64,000 nucleotides of DNA from CBDFLD01 sp965249005 (GTDB lineage Bacteria; Acidobacteriota; UBA6911), in NCBI GenBank assembly GCA_965249005.1, contig CBDFLD010000013.1, positions 186,001-250,000 of the forward strand. Direction: 5' to 3'. Under the pieces are notes generated by a model. That model did not search any database, had not been told where the DNA came from, and saw only the letters and a list, made by a program, of their open reading frames with translations. Both the position numbers and the translations under genes were made by a program. This document shows, one piece after another, positions 8,552 to 16,907 of the stretch (the stretch's first letter is position 1; each line of letters opens with the position of its first letter).

Positions 8552-9685
8552 CTAGACCGGCTGTTTCTCTATTGCCTCCAAGTACTTATCAAATCTTTGA
8601 AGCTCAATAGACTCCCTTATTTTTTTCATCATGTCAAGATAAAAGGCGAGATTGTGAACTGTATTCAGTGTTGCTGACAGATACTCGCGTGAGACAAACA
8701 AGTGCCTGAGGTAAGCGCGCGAGTATCGGCGACAGACCGGGCAGCCGCAGTGCGGATCGAGCGGACGATCGTCCTCAGCATACCGAGCGTTCTTGATGAG
8801 GATTTTCCCTTCACTGGTAAACAGGCACCCGTTTCGAGCGTTGCGCGTGGGAAGCACGCAGTCAAACATATCTGCCCCCAACGCCACGGCGCGCACGAGA
8901 TCCCTCGGGGTGCCCAGCCCCATGATATACCTTGGACGATCGGCGGGCATCATCGGTACAATCTCCGCCATCAAGTCGAACATGATCTCTTTGGGCTCTC
9001 CCACGCTGAATCCGCCCAAAGCCATTCCTGGGAAGTCCAGATCGGCCAGACCCTCCAGGGAGCGCTTGCGAAGATCGAGGTAGGTGCTCCCCTGCACGAT
9101 CCCGAAGAGGGATTGTCTCGGGTTTCCGAGCTGGAGCCAGCGCCGACGGCACCTCTCGGCCCAGCGCAGGGACATATCCATCGATGCCTGCGCGTCCGAA
9201 TGCCGGCTCGGGTACTCCGTGCAATCGTCGAGAACCATCGCAATATCTGAACCCAACCCGTTCTGTATGTCGATGGCCTTTTCTGGGCTCAGAAAGTGCC
9301 GGCTCCCGTCGAGATGCGACCGGAAGTGGGCACCCTCTTCTGTCAGGCTCCGCAAGCTACGATGGCTATAGATCTGAAATCCGCCACTGTCGGTGAGGAT
9401 CGGGCGTCGCCACGACATGAATCGGTGGAGCCCCCCAAAACGCTGGATTGTTTCCAACCCGGGCCGGAGATACAGGTGATACGTGTTGGCCAATAGGACG
9501 GCGGCGTCCATCTCTTCGAGATCTGCTTGTGGGACCGCCTTGACCGACCCCGCTGTCGCCACAGGCATAAAGACGGGCGTTTGAACTTCCCCGTTCGGCA
9601 GTTCGAGGAACCCGCGTCGAGCTGCCGAGCATTGGTCCCGCTGAGTGATTTGGAAGCGAAGAGCGCTGGAAGCTGAGTCAATCAT
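8552..9685 (-). CDS. tgt: Queuine tRNA-ribosyltransferase (TGT)
   Basis: 377 residues, the usual length for bacterial TGT. Exchanges guanine-34 in GUN anticodons for the queuosine precursor preQ1. Diagnostic segments: VFMPVATAGSVKAV near the start; ILTDSGGFQIYSH, with the Asp and Ser of the substrate pocket; FGIVQGSTY; YIMGLGTPRDLVRAVALGAD; and MFDCVLPTRNARNG, which holds the catalytic Asp (FDCVLPTR). The zinc site is the late CGCPVCRRYSRAYLRHLF, with three Cys and a later His. Lies at the head of tgt-yajC-secD-secF and is divergent from the FAD oxidoreductase, 49 bp away. Confidence 0.97.
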   Translation of the reverse strand: MIDSASSALRFQITQRDQCSAARRGFLELPNGEVQTPVFMPVATAGSVKAVPQADLEEMDAAVLLANTYHLYLRPGLETIQRFGGLHRFMSWRRPILTDSGGFQIYSHRSLRSLTEEGAHFRSHLDGSRHFLSPEKAIDIQNGLGSDIAMVLDDCTEYPSRHSDAQASMDMSLRWAERCRRRWLQLGNPRQSLFGIVQGSTYLDLRKRSLEGLADLDFPGMALGGFSVGEPKEIMFDLMAEIVPMMPADRPRYIMGLGTPRDLVRAVALGADMFDCVLPTRNARNGCLFTSEGKILIKNARYAEDDRPLDPHCGCPVCRRYSRAYLRHLFVSREYLSATLNTVHNLAFYLDMMKKIRESIELQRFDKYLEAIEKQPV

Positions 9686-9696
9686 CTGAGCTTTTC

Positions 9697-9728
9697 ACTA
9701 TATCAAATAGCTCGGATGCAGGTATAGT
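9697..9728. promoter_or_regulatory. Symmetric divergent -10 elements between tgt and the FAD oxidoreductase
   Basis: The 49-bp gap contains an inverted pair of -10-like hexamers: TATAGT on the plus strand at 9723-9728 and TATAGT on the minus strand at 9702-9697. On the plus strand the ATG follows six bases after the hexamer, so a transcript starting at the usual distance would begin at the ATG. On the minus strand 11 bases separate it from the tgt ATG. Neither has a convincing -35. Interpreted as two short-leader or leaderless promoters; moderate confidence. Confidence 0.45.
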
Positions 9729-9734
9729 GAGGTC

Positions 9735-10946
9735 ATGCGGATTGGAATCGTCGGATCTCGCATTGCTGGCTCTTACGCGGCTATCTTGCTGGCACGACAG
9801 GGCCATGAAATCGTGATATTCGATCGAGACCTCGACAGAGAGAAGCCCTGCGGGGGCGGAGTGACGTACAAAGCGCTACGGACAATGTCTTGGTTTCGCG
9901 AGCACCGGCTGCCCCACACCGAGATTCGCGCCCTCAACATGGCGACCGTCGAGGGCGCAACCGCCTCTCTCCCGCTGCGGCATCCCATCCACATTTTTTC
10001 CAGATCCATGCTGGACTCCTCCCTCCGAGAGTCCGCCATCTCTGAAGGCGCTCGGCTGGTCCCGGAACGCGTCGTAAACGTCGTGGCTCACCGCGAGCAA
10101 TGGATCCTTACCACCAACGCGTCGACTCATCAGGTCGACTATCTGATAGGCGCCGACGGAGCTAGCAGTAGTGTCCGCGCAGCACTAGCGGAGCGGTTTC
10201 GCGCGACGGACCTTTCTCTTGCCCTTGGTTACTACGTACCTGGAGTATTCCATCAGGATCGTGTCATGACCTTGTTTCAGGAGCAGGGTTTCCGGGGGTA
10301 CCTCTGGTCGTTTCCTCGGACCGATCATACGAGTATCGGAATCTTGAAATGGTTGCCGGAGGCAAATGCGAAGTCGCTACGGCAGCGGGTGGAGGACTAC
10401 ATTCTCCGTCACTATCCTTCCGTGAGATCGGAGGCGCAGTTCTACGCGGCGAGGATTCCCTGCCTGAGTCGCGACACGCTGAAGCGACAAAAGGTCTGTG
10501 GAAGGAACTGGGCTCTGCTGGGAGACGCGGCAGGCTTTGCCGATCCCATCACAGCAGAAGGAATCCACTTCGCGCTGCGTTCCGCTGAACTGCTCGCAAC
10601 GGCCTTCAAGGCCCAACAGACGAACAGTTACGAGAATCTCTGGCGGAATGACTTTGGGCACGACCTGCAACGGGCCGCATCGTGGCGAGACCGCTTTTAC
10701 GTGGGGCGGTTTTTGTTTGATTCTTTCATACGACAGGCCATCCGACTCACGCGCCATAGCCCAACGGTTCAGCACTTGACCGATCAGACCATCTCCGGCT
10801 CGATGACCTATGCACGGCTTCGGCGCAAACTCGTTGCCCACATTCCGCAGATCCTGGTGGAAGTGCTCAGGCGACAGTGCTTCCGGCATCCACCCACCTT
10901 GCCAACATCCCCGCCACGGGAGTCCTCATACGACACTTCCCGGTGA
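9735..10946 (+). CDS. FAD-dependent oxidoreductase, geranylgeranyl-reductase-like
   Basis: 403 residues. N-terminal FAD-binding fold with IGIVGSRIAGSYAAILLARQ; the second Gly of GxGxxG is Arg, a variant also common in related flavin monooxygenases (GxRxAG). It is followed by FDRDLDREKPCGGGV, where PCGGG is typical of geranylgeranyl reductases. LIGADGASSSVR is the second FAD motif and GDAAGFADPITAEGIHFAL the third, close to the GDAAG...P.TGEGI consensus. The C-terminal 80 residues are helical. Probable role: saturation of an isoprenoid chain (quinone or lipid) or another flavin-dependent redox step; the substrate cannot be read from sequence. The 3' end overlaps the convergent beta-propeller gene by 21 bp. 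Confidence 0.8.
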   Translation: MRIGIVGSRIAGSYAAILLARQGHEIVIFDRDLDREKPCGGGVTYKALRTMSWFREHRLPHTEIRALNMATVEGATASLPLRHPIHIFSRSMLDSSLRESAISEGARLVPERVVNVVAHREQWILTTNASTHQVDYLIGADGASSSVRAALAERFRATDLSLALGYYVPGVFHQDRVMTLFQEQGFRGYLWSFPRTDHTSIGILKWLPEANAKSLRQRVEDYILRHYPSVRSEAQFYAARIPCLSRDTLKRQKVCGRNWALLGDAAGFADPITAEGIHFALRSAELLATAFKAQQTNSYENLWRNDFGHDLQRAASWRDRFYVGRFLFDSFIRQAIRLTRHSPTVQHLTDQTISGSMTYARLRRKLVAHIPQILVEVLRRQCFRHPPTLPTSPPRESSYDTSR

Positions 10947-11939
10947 GCCTCCAAACTGTATCGTGTAGACGGTCGAGCCATCCACGAGCAAGATATCGGA
11001 ACCCGACAGGGCCAAGCCTACCAGCGTGGGGGCTGCAATATAGTGTTCTAGAGCACCTGTTTCCGGATCGATTTCAAAGATTCCCTTGCGCCCGGAGTGC
11101 GTAGCAGCCAAGAGAATCGTTCCCCTTGTTGTCCAAGCCATACCCTGGGGCCTCCCTAGCCCGCCCACCACGACCTCCACGGTTCCGGGTCCTGTGGCAC
11201 GGTACAGTACATCCCGGCTGGAAAGGGTCGGTCCCGTCACATAGAGACGGTCACGATCATCGATCATCAGGTGATAGGCTGAAACGCTCGGCTCCAGGAC
11301 GAGATACTCCTCCTTGCCTCCTGAGAGATCCAATCGAAAGATCTTTCCGGACCGATCCCCCACAAACAAGGTCCCATGCGAATCGAAGATGATTCCACAC
11401 GGGACGCCGAGATCCTCACTCACTGTTTCCAGCGTTTCGAAGTCCCGGAAGCGCAGGACTGTTCCCTCCGCCCGGTTCGTCAGGTAAAGCTGGCCGTCCG
11501 GCCCGAATGCAAGGCCGGTGGGGTTGAGCACGTCACAGTCATAGTGGATTATCTCGCCGCTGCGACTCACCTTCACGATCGGCTTGGAGAGTCGTTGTCC
11601 CCGGCGACCACTGATCGTCGTTACGATCCCTCCATCCGGAGCGATGACGGGGTTGGTGACGGCATGGACTCCGGTGGCAAGCACAGCTCCGAGGGTAAAG
11701 GGAAACCCAGCGGATTCTTCCTCGCCCACGCGTAGCGATACGCCAAGAGATCTCGCCGATTCCGGGATCTTGGCAATAACCCGGCTATCGGAGGCGGAAC
11801 TGACAGCGGCTTCCGTACTGCCAAACAGCACTTTCGAGCTGTGGGGAAGACCAGGCTGGAAGTTTCGGCAGCCAATTGCGATCTCGCCCCCTGCGATTCC
11901 TATGGATGGCTGAATGCTCTGGATCTCTAGCCCCGACAT
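10926..11939 (-). CDS. IPT/TIG domain plus NHL/SMP-30-like beta-propeller protein
   Basis: 337 residues. Residues 5-85 look like an IPT/TIG immunoglobulin-like domain (IQSIQPSIGIAGGEIAI, then KVLFGSTEA). The rest contains repeats of beta-propeller blades in NHL/gluconolactonase style: NPTGLAFGPDGQLYLTNRAEG, VPCGIIFDSHGTLFVGDRSG, GRPQGMAWTTRGTILLAATHSG. There is no signal peptide at this start, so it may be cytoplasmic or the start may be further upstream. NHL propellers bind proteins, RNA or ligands and some are lactonases; I cannot assign an activity. Convergent with, and overlapping by 21 bp, the FAD oxidoreductase. Confidence 0.75.
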   Translation of the reverse strand: MSGLEIQSIQPSIGIAGGEIAIGCRNFQPGLPHSSKVLFGSTEAAVSSASDSRVIAKIPESARSLGVSLRVGEEESAGFPFTLGAVLATGVHAVTNPVIAPDGGIVTTISGRRGQRLSKPIVKVSRSGEIIHYDCDVLNPTGLAFGPDGQLYLTNRAEGTVLRFRDFETLETVSEDLGVPCGIIFDSHGTLFVGDRSGKIFRLDLSGGKEEYLVLEPSVSAYHLMIDDRDRLYVTGPTLSSRDVLYRATGPGTVEVVVGGLGRPQGMAWTTRGTILLAATHSGRKGIFEIDPETGALEHYIAAPTLVGLALSGSDILLVDGSTVYTIQFGGSPGSVV

Positions 11940-12054
11940 GAGACACGAATTATGTCACCTGCACGAGGACAATATCAAGTTGACAAGGCAAAGAAGAGAC
12001 CCCTAAGCTTTAGAGTTTGCCCATTGCGAAGATCCGGGCTGGGGGCGGAGTCGT

Positions 12055-14979
12055 TTGGCGAGAAAACCACAAGACGCCATTACCGTTGTTGGCGCCAGAG
12101 TACACAATCTAAAAGACATTCGGGTTCGAATCCCGCTTCACTCACTGACCGTGGTCACGGGCGTCTCCGGAAGCGGTAAAAGTAGCCTGGCCTTCGACAC
12201 GCTCTATGCCGAAGGCCAGCGTCGTTACGTCGAGTCCCTGTCGGCGTACGCCCGACAGTTTCTTGAGCGCATCGACAAGCCGGACTGTGACGAGATTCGG
12301 GGGATCTGCCCATCGATCGCGATCCGGCAGAAGACGACCACACGGAACCCACGCTCCACGGTAGGGACTGTCACGGAGATCCATGACTACCTCCGTCTTT
12401 TATTCTCCCGGATCGGCATCACGCATTGTCTCTCATGCGGAAGGCGGGTGCAAAAGGACACACCGGATCAAATCGCAGACTTTGTCCTCTCGTTACCGGA
12501 AGGGACGAGACTCTATCTTTGTTTCCCGCTCAGCCTCGAGGATCCCCGGTCCGGGCTACCCCGGAGTCAGCGCGGATCGAGAAAGACTGCGCCGCTAAGC
12601 GCGACAAGCCGTCTAGCCCTGATGCTTCCAGGGCTGCAGAAGCAAGGTTTCGTTCGCGTCATGATAGAGGATCAAGTATTGCCGCTTGCGGACGTCCAGA
12701 ACTCGCTACAGGAGGCACTCAAACAGAAGCGCGATCCCATCGTGAGGGTCGTCGTCGATCGTCTCGTGGTGAGAGAAGGAATGAGGAAACGCCTGGTCGA
12801 CTCCCTGGAGGTTTGTGGGCGAGAATCCGACGGCAGGGTCGAACTGATCCTCCTTGAGGATTCCAAGGGAGTCGACAGCAACCTCATGGAAACACAATAC
12901 CCTGACCTGCGTTGGGTTCCGACGCCCGGGGGCGTGCTGGTAAAATTCAGCGAGAGGTTTGAATGTCAACTCTGTCAAAGGGCCTACGCGGAGCCAGAAC
13001 CCCGCCTGTTCTCTTTCAACAATCCCTACGGGGCCTGTCCTGAGTGCCAAGGCTTCGGGAACACAATATCGTTGGACCTGGATCGCGTCATCCCTGACAA
13101 GAGCAAGAGCCTCCTCGACGGTGCCATCGTTCCTTGGACCAAGCCACGCTACAGTTCGCACCAGCAGTCGCTCTTAGACTGGTCTTCTATCAAGGGAATT
13201 GATCCAGAGCTCCCGTGGTCCGATTTGACTCCGCACGATAGGTCACGAATCATTCAAGGCGATGAAGACTTCCTGGGCATCCTGGGTTTTTTCGATCGCC
13301 TTGAAAGTAAGAAGTACAAAATGCACGTGCGCATCTTCATCAGCCGTTACCGGGGCTACACCCTTTGCACCCAGTGCCAGGGCACGCGAATTTCCACGGA
13401 TGCACGTCAAGTGACCGTTGCGGGGCACAAAATAACCGAACTCAGCGCCATGAATGTGACCGAGATCTTGGGGTTTTTCCACTCCTTGTCGCTCAGTCCC
13501 TATGAAGAGTCGGTGGCGGGAAAGATCCTGGAAGAGATTCGCCGCCGACTGGATCTGCTTCGGCGCGTTGGGTTGGAATACCTTACGCTCGACCGGCTTT
13601 CCTCCTCCCTTTCCGGCGGAGAATCCCAGAGAATTCAGATCGCATCGTCAATCGGATCAAGTCTCGTCGGGGCGCTTTATGTTCTGGACGAACCCAGCAT
13701 AGGGCTGCACTCTCGAGATACGCGGCGGCTGATTGACATCCTTCGGCGTCTGACATCGCTAGGCAATACGGTGGTGGTCGTCGAGCACGATATGGACATC
13801 ATGAAGTCGGCCGACTATATCATCGACCTCGGCCCCAAAGCTGGCACCGACGGGGGGCACGTCGTATTCCAAGGCTCGATCGACCAGATCAAAGAGGAGT
13901 CTAAGTCTTTGACTGCCAAATACTTGAACGGTCGATCGCGCATCTCCACTCCACTGTTCCGGCGAAAGAGCAACGGTTCTTTCTTGGAAATCATCAATGC
14001 CACAAAACACAACCTGAAGGGTGTGGACTTGCGGCTTCCCCTGGGGATCCTCAATTGCATCAGTGGCGTGAGCGGCAGTGGAAAGTCCACCTTGATCCAC
14101 GATGTGCTCTATGCCGCCATCAGTGAAACCAAGGGGACACGCAAAGATTCCGCAAAACAGGACAAGGGATACGATGATTTGAGGGGAGCCGAGTATATCG
14201 AGGCCGCCGTAATGGTGGACCAATCCCCAATCGGCAAGACGCCCAGATCCAACCCGGTCACCTATATAAAGGCCTTCGATGAAGTGCGAGAGGTCTTTGC
14301 CCAAACCCGGGAAGCGGTGTCCCGAAGCTTGGGTGCCGGACATTTTTCTTTCAACCTCAGCGGCGGCCGTTGTGACCACTGCCAAGGTAGCGGCACTATA
14401 ACCATCGAAATGCAGTTTCTGGCCGATGTCGAGTTGACCTGTGACGAGTGCAAGGGGACGCGCTACAAGAATACCGTTCTCGAAGTCCGGTACAAGGGGC
14501 ACAACATCGCGTCGGTCCTGGAAATGACGGTGGACGAAGCACTGGGTTTCTTTGCCGGGAACCGAAAACTCGTGCGCAAGCTTCGGGTGCTTCAGGAAAT
14601 TGGGCTGGGCTATCTCCGGCTGGGGCAGTCTGCAACCTCACTTTCCGGAGGAGAGGCGCAGAGAATCAAGCTCGCTTCTTACATTTCCAAGAAAGGGTCG
14701 GGCCGGAATCTTTTCATCTTCGATGAGCCGACGACCGGACTGCATCCCGAAGACATCCGCAAGCTGTTGATTGCCTTTGATAAGCTCATCAATGCCGGTA
14801 ACAGCATTGTTGTCATCGAGCACAATCTGGACGTGGTCAAGACAGCCGACTGGGTCATCGATCTTGGACCGGAAGGAGGTGATTTGGGCGGTCAAGTCGT
14901 CTTCGAAGGGTTGCCCGAGGATCTCCTCCACTGCAGCGGGTCCTATACGGGAAAGTACCTTCGAAATTCCATGACCTGA
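12055..14979 (+). CDS. uvrA: Excinuclease ABC subunit A (UvrA)
   Basis: 974 residues. DNA-damage sensor of nucleotide excision repair; dimer with two ABC ATPase modules. First module: Walker A VTGVSGSGKSSLAFDTLYAEG, signature LSGGESQRIQIASSIGSSLV, Walker B ALYVLDEPSIGLH. Second module: Walker A ISGVSGSGKSTLIHDVLY, signature LSGGEAQRIKLASYISKKG, Walker B LFIFDEPTTGLH. Zinc-binding Cys pairs occur at CLSCGRR, CQLCQRA/CPECQGFG and CDHCQGSG/CDECKGT. The protein is somewhat divergent from the usual pattern after the second signature. Start is TTG at 12055, with GGAG four bases upstream; the next residues read straight into the family N-terminus. No uvrB or uvrC nearby. Confidence 0.96.
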   Translation: MARKPQDAITVVGARVHNLKDIRVRIPLHSLTVVTGVSGSGKSSLAFDTLYAEGQRRYVESLSAYARQFLERIDKPDCDEIRGICPSIAIRQKTTTRNPRSTVGTVTEIHDYLRLLFSRIGITHCLSCGRRVQKDTPDQIADFVLSLPEGTRLYLCFPLSLEDPRSGLPRSQRGSRKTAPLSATSRLALMLPGLQKQGFVRVMIEDQVLPLADVQNSLQEALKQKRDPIVRVVVDRLVVREGMRKRLVDSLEVCGRESDGRVELILLEDSKGVDSNLMETQYPDLRWVPTPGGVLVKFSERFECQLCQRAYAEPEPRLFSFNNPYGACPECQGFGNTISLDLDRVIPDKSKSLLDGAIVPWTKPRYSSHQQSLLDWSSIKGIDPELPWSDLTPHDRSRIIQGDEDFLGILGFFDRLESKKYKMHVRIFISRYRGYTLCTQCQGTRISTDARQVTVAGHKITELSAMNVTEILGFFHSLSLSPYEESVAGKILEEIRRRLDLLRRVGLEYLTLDRLSSSLSGGESQRIQIASSIGSSLVGALYVLDEPSIGLHSRDTRRLIDILRRLTSLGNTVVVVEHDMDIMKSADYIIDLGPKAGTDGGHVVFQGSIDQIKEESKSLTAKYLNGRSRISTPLFRRKSNGSFLEIINATKHNLKGVDLRLPLGILNCISGVSGSGKSTLIHDVLYAAISETKGTRKDSAKQDKGYDDLRGAEYIEAAVMVDQSPIGKTPRSNPVTYIKAFDEVREVFAQTREAVSRSLGAGHFSFNLSGGRCDHCQGSGTITIEMQFLADVELTCDECKGTRYKNTVLEVRYKGHNIASVLEMTVDEALGFFAGNRKLVRKLRVLQEIGLGYLRLGQSATSLSGGEAQRIKLASYISKKGSGRNLFIFDEPTTGLHPEDIRKLLIAFDKLINAGNSIVVIEHNLDVVKTADWVIDLGPEGGDLGGQVVFEGLPEDLLHCSGSYTGKYLRNSMT

Positions 14980-15039
14980 GCCTTGCCTAACCGGATTCGT
15001 CATCCTTTTTCTTCCATCCTCAGCGCGAAGCTCAGTTCC

Positions 15040-15069
15040 TTGACCCGATTTCTCGCTTTGGGCTATGAT
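15040..15069 (+). promoter_or_regulatory. Sigma70-type promoter of the 6S RNA candidate
   Basis: TTGACC (15040-15045), an 18-base spacer and TATGAT (15064-15069). The expected start point is around 15074-15077, exactly where the long rod-shaped RNA predicted downstream begins. This agreement between promoter and RNA end strengthens both calls. Confidence 0.65.
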
Positions 15070-15073
15070 GAGC

Positions 15074-15258
15074 GTGCCCCTGCAACGTTGGTGTGGGTAC
15101 TGTATATTCGAGCCAACATCTATTTGAATGGGAGTTTTGGTTGCATCGCGGTGCGCGAACTCTTTCCAACTGGAACGTGATTGCCTAAAGTGATGTACGA
15201 GACACCCCCTTGGGTTAAAGGTTCGAATAGATCGTGCCGCACGGCCGCGCGGGGGCAC
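15074..15258 (+). ncRNA. ssrS: Probable 6S RNA
   Basis: About 185 nt without a plausible reading frame, folding as a long rod. Closing stem GTGCCCC (15074-15080) pairs with GGGGCAC (15252-15258). Further in, GTGTGG pairs with CCGCAC, and TATTCGAGCC with GGTTCGAATA (one G-U). The stems are separated by internal loops. On the 3' side of the central region CCTT...AAGG forms a small hairpin, as in the central bubble of E. coli 6S RNA. Length matches the ~184 nt of known 6S RNA, a sigma70 promoter sits just upstream, and ymdB, zapA and pheT are close by, the usual neighbourhood of ssrS in many proteobacteria. 6S RNA binds the housekeeping RNA polymerase by mimicking an open promoter. A covariance-model search was not possible, so this stays probable. 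Confidence 0.62.
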
Positions 15259-15485
15259 ACCCAGGACGGCGAGTCTCGTACCCGGAGTGTATGTGGCCAT
15301 TGTTGGTGGGTCTGGTAGGCGTTGCGCAAAGTATTGGACCCCCCGGGGCGGTCCGATGGTGCATGGGCTACGACGGCACTCTCACCGTGTGCGTGATCCC
15401 GCGTCGCCTCTCCCTCACCTCGCCATTTCTGGCCCAGATGGCGTCGGTTCAGATTCGAATCGACCATACTGGCCCTCGAGCTGCT

Positions 15486-16277
15486 ATGCGTGTTTTGTTC
15501 ATTGGAGATGTTTTCGGAAAGCCGGGACGGCGCATCTTGCACGCAGAATTGCCTCGTCTCCTGGACAAGCTGCGCGTCGATTTTTGCATCGCCAATGTCG
15601 AGAACGCGGCAGCGGGGTTCGGAGTTACCCCGAATATCGTCGAAGGTTTTTTCGAGCTCGGCATCGACGTGCTGACTTCCGGTAATCATATCTGGGATCG
15701 GCGCGAGATCCTTCCCTACCTGCCGGAACAACCCAGGCTACTCCGACCGCACAACTATCCCGACTCCGCCCCGGGAACCGGCGTTTATCTCGGATATAGT
15801 GAGCGCGGAACCCGCGTGGGAGTATTGAACATACAAGGTCGAGTTTTCATGCCCGCCCTTGATTGCCCGTTCCGCATCGGCGAGACAGAAATCGCTCGAC
15901 TACGCAAGGAGACCAGCGTGGTCTTCGTCGATTTTCATGGGGAGGCAACCTCTGAGAAACAAGCTTTCGGCTGGCACTTCGATGGTCTGGTGAGCGCAGT
16001 CGTTGGAACCCATACCCACGTCCAGACTGCAGATGAGCGTGTGCTACCAAAGGGTACGGCCTACATCACCGACCTCGGAATGACGGGTCCGTATGACTCG
16101 GTGATCGGGTCGACCCCCGAAAGCGCTCTCGGTCGCTTTTTGAAACAGATCCCAACACGGCTGGAACCTGCCGTCGGGAACCCTCGGCTCTGCGGCGCTC
16201 TTGTCGAGGTCGATGTCGAGACGGGTCACGCAAAATCAATAGAGAGAATCAACATCGATCAAACCGGTAGAGATTAG
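15486..16277 (+). CDS. ymdB: YmdB-family metallophosphoesterase (TIGR00282)
   Basis: 263 residues from the ATG at 15486; an upstream in-frame extension would run through non-coding sequence and has no family similarity. Calcineurin-like fold with the YmdB set of metal ligands visible: LFIGDVFGKPGRR, NVENAAAGFGVT, TSGNHIWDRREI, VDFHGEATSEKQA and VGTHTHVQTADERVLP. In Bacillus and Deinococcus the family acts as a 2',3'-cyclic nucleotide phosphodiesterase and affects RNA turnover and biofilm genes. It usually follows rny; no rny is present here, only the 6S RNA candidate and 227 bp of sequence without a gene. Convergent with zapA. Confidence 0.92.
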   Translation: MRVLFIGDVFGKPGRRILHAELPRLLDKLRVDFCIANVENAAAGFGVTPNIVEGFFELGIDVLTSGNHIWDRREILPYLPEQPRLLRPHNYPDSAPGTGVYLGYSERGTRVGVLNIQGRVFMPALDCPFRIGETEIARLRKETSVVFVDFHGEATSEKQAFGWHFDGLVSAVVGTHTHVQTADERVLPKGTAYITDLGMTGPYDSVIGSTPESALGRFLKQIPTRLEPAVGNPRLCGALVEVDVETGHAKSIERINIDQTGRD

Positions 16278-16314
16278 CGCACCCCCGGGGGAAGATAAAA
16301 CGGCTGGCGTGCAC

Positions 16315-16608
16315 TTAAGGAAGAAACGCATCCAGCATGGAGACACATTCCAACGAGCGGCGACTCACAGAGTCGTCCACCTTGCGTAGCTGGTCCCGTA
16401 CGCGCTGGAAGTCGTCCGTCGCGCTCAAGGCAGCCAGAACCGCCACTTTGAGCGTGTCCACCGCTCCCGTCGATTGAGCGATTTCTTGCATTCTTCGATC
16501 CAAGTCCGAACAAAGTGACTTCAATCGGGTGCTTTCTCCGGTGGTCTTGAGGGTGTATTCGCGATCATAGATCTTGACTTGGACTGTCTCGGGCTTTGAC
16601 GCACCCAT
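16315..16608 (-). CDS. zapA: Cell-division protein ZapA
   Basis: 97 residues, the usual size. N-terminal globular part with VQVKIYDREYTLKTTGE, then a long helix beginning LKSLCSDLDRRMQEIAQ and VDTLKVAVLAALSATDDFQR. ZapA tetramers bundle FtsZ filaments at the division ring. It is the last gene of the thrS-to-zapA operon, 17 bp after zapB and 37 bp from the convergent ymdB stop. Confidence 0.92.
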   Translation of the reverse strand: MGASKPETVQVKIYDREYTLKTTGESTRLKSLCSDLDRRMQEIAQSTGAVDTLKVAVLAALSATDDFQRVRDQLRKVDDSVSRRSLECVSMLDAFLP

Positions 16609-16625
16609 GGGGCATCTCCTTCGGG

Positions 16626-16904
16626 CTATCCTTTTTCCAGGCTCGCGAGAAGGCGCAACACTCTCTCTACACGATCCCGGAGATCTTTTCTCTCTTGCTC
16701 GAGCCGGGAAAGGCTCTCATGAAACGACGATTCCTGTCGTTGAAGGGACTCCAGCTGCGCCTTCAGCTTGTCCTTGTCGCCTCTCAGGGAATGATTCTCT
16801 TTCTGAACCGCCTTGAAGGCCTCCGCGACGCGGTAAATCCTATCCTCTAGGTGGGCAAAGCGCTCCAGCCCCATGAGCTCGAATTCTAACTTTGTTGAAG
16901 TCAT
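16626..16904 (-). CDS. zapB: ZapB-like coiled-coil division protein
   Basis: 92 residues, almost entirely one charged coiled coil (RFAHLEDRIYRVAEAFKAVQ to the end, heptad leucines throughout). Size, composition and position between pheT (3 bp) and zapA (17 bp) fit the ZapB-like proteins that partner with ZapA. The sequence has no enzymatic motif, and short coiled coils are hard to assign, so the name rests mainly on context. Confidence 0.75.
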   Translation of the reverse strand: MTSTKLEFELMGLERFAHLEDRIYRVAEAFKAVQKENHSLRGDKDKLKAQLESLQRQESSFHESLSRLEQERKDLRDRVERVLRLLASLEKG

Positions 16905-16907
16905 CGT

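Noticed and set aside
12119..12131. tRNA T-arm-like GGGTTCGAATCCC inside the start of uvrA
   Set aside because: No D arm, anticodon stem or acceptor stem can be built around it, and it encodes the conserved UvrA N-terminus.
15234..15485. N-terminal extension of the YmdB-type gene by 84 codons
   Set aside because: Overlaps the 6S RNA end and has no similarity; the ATG at 15486 starts at the conserved metal-binding motif.
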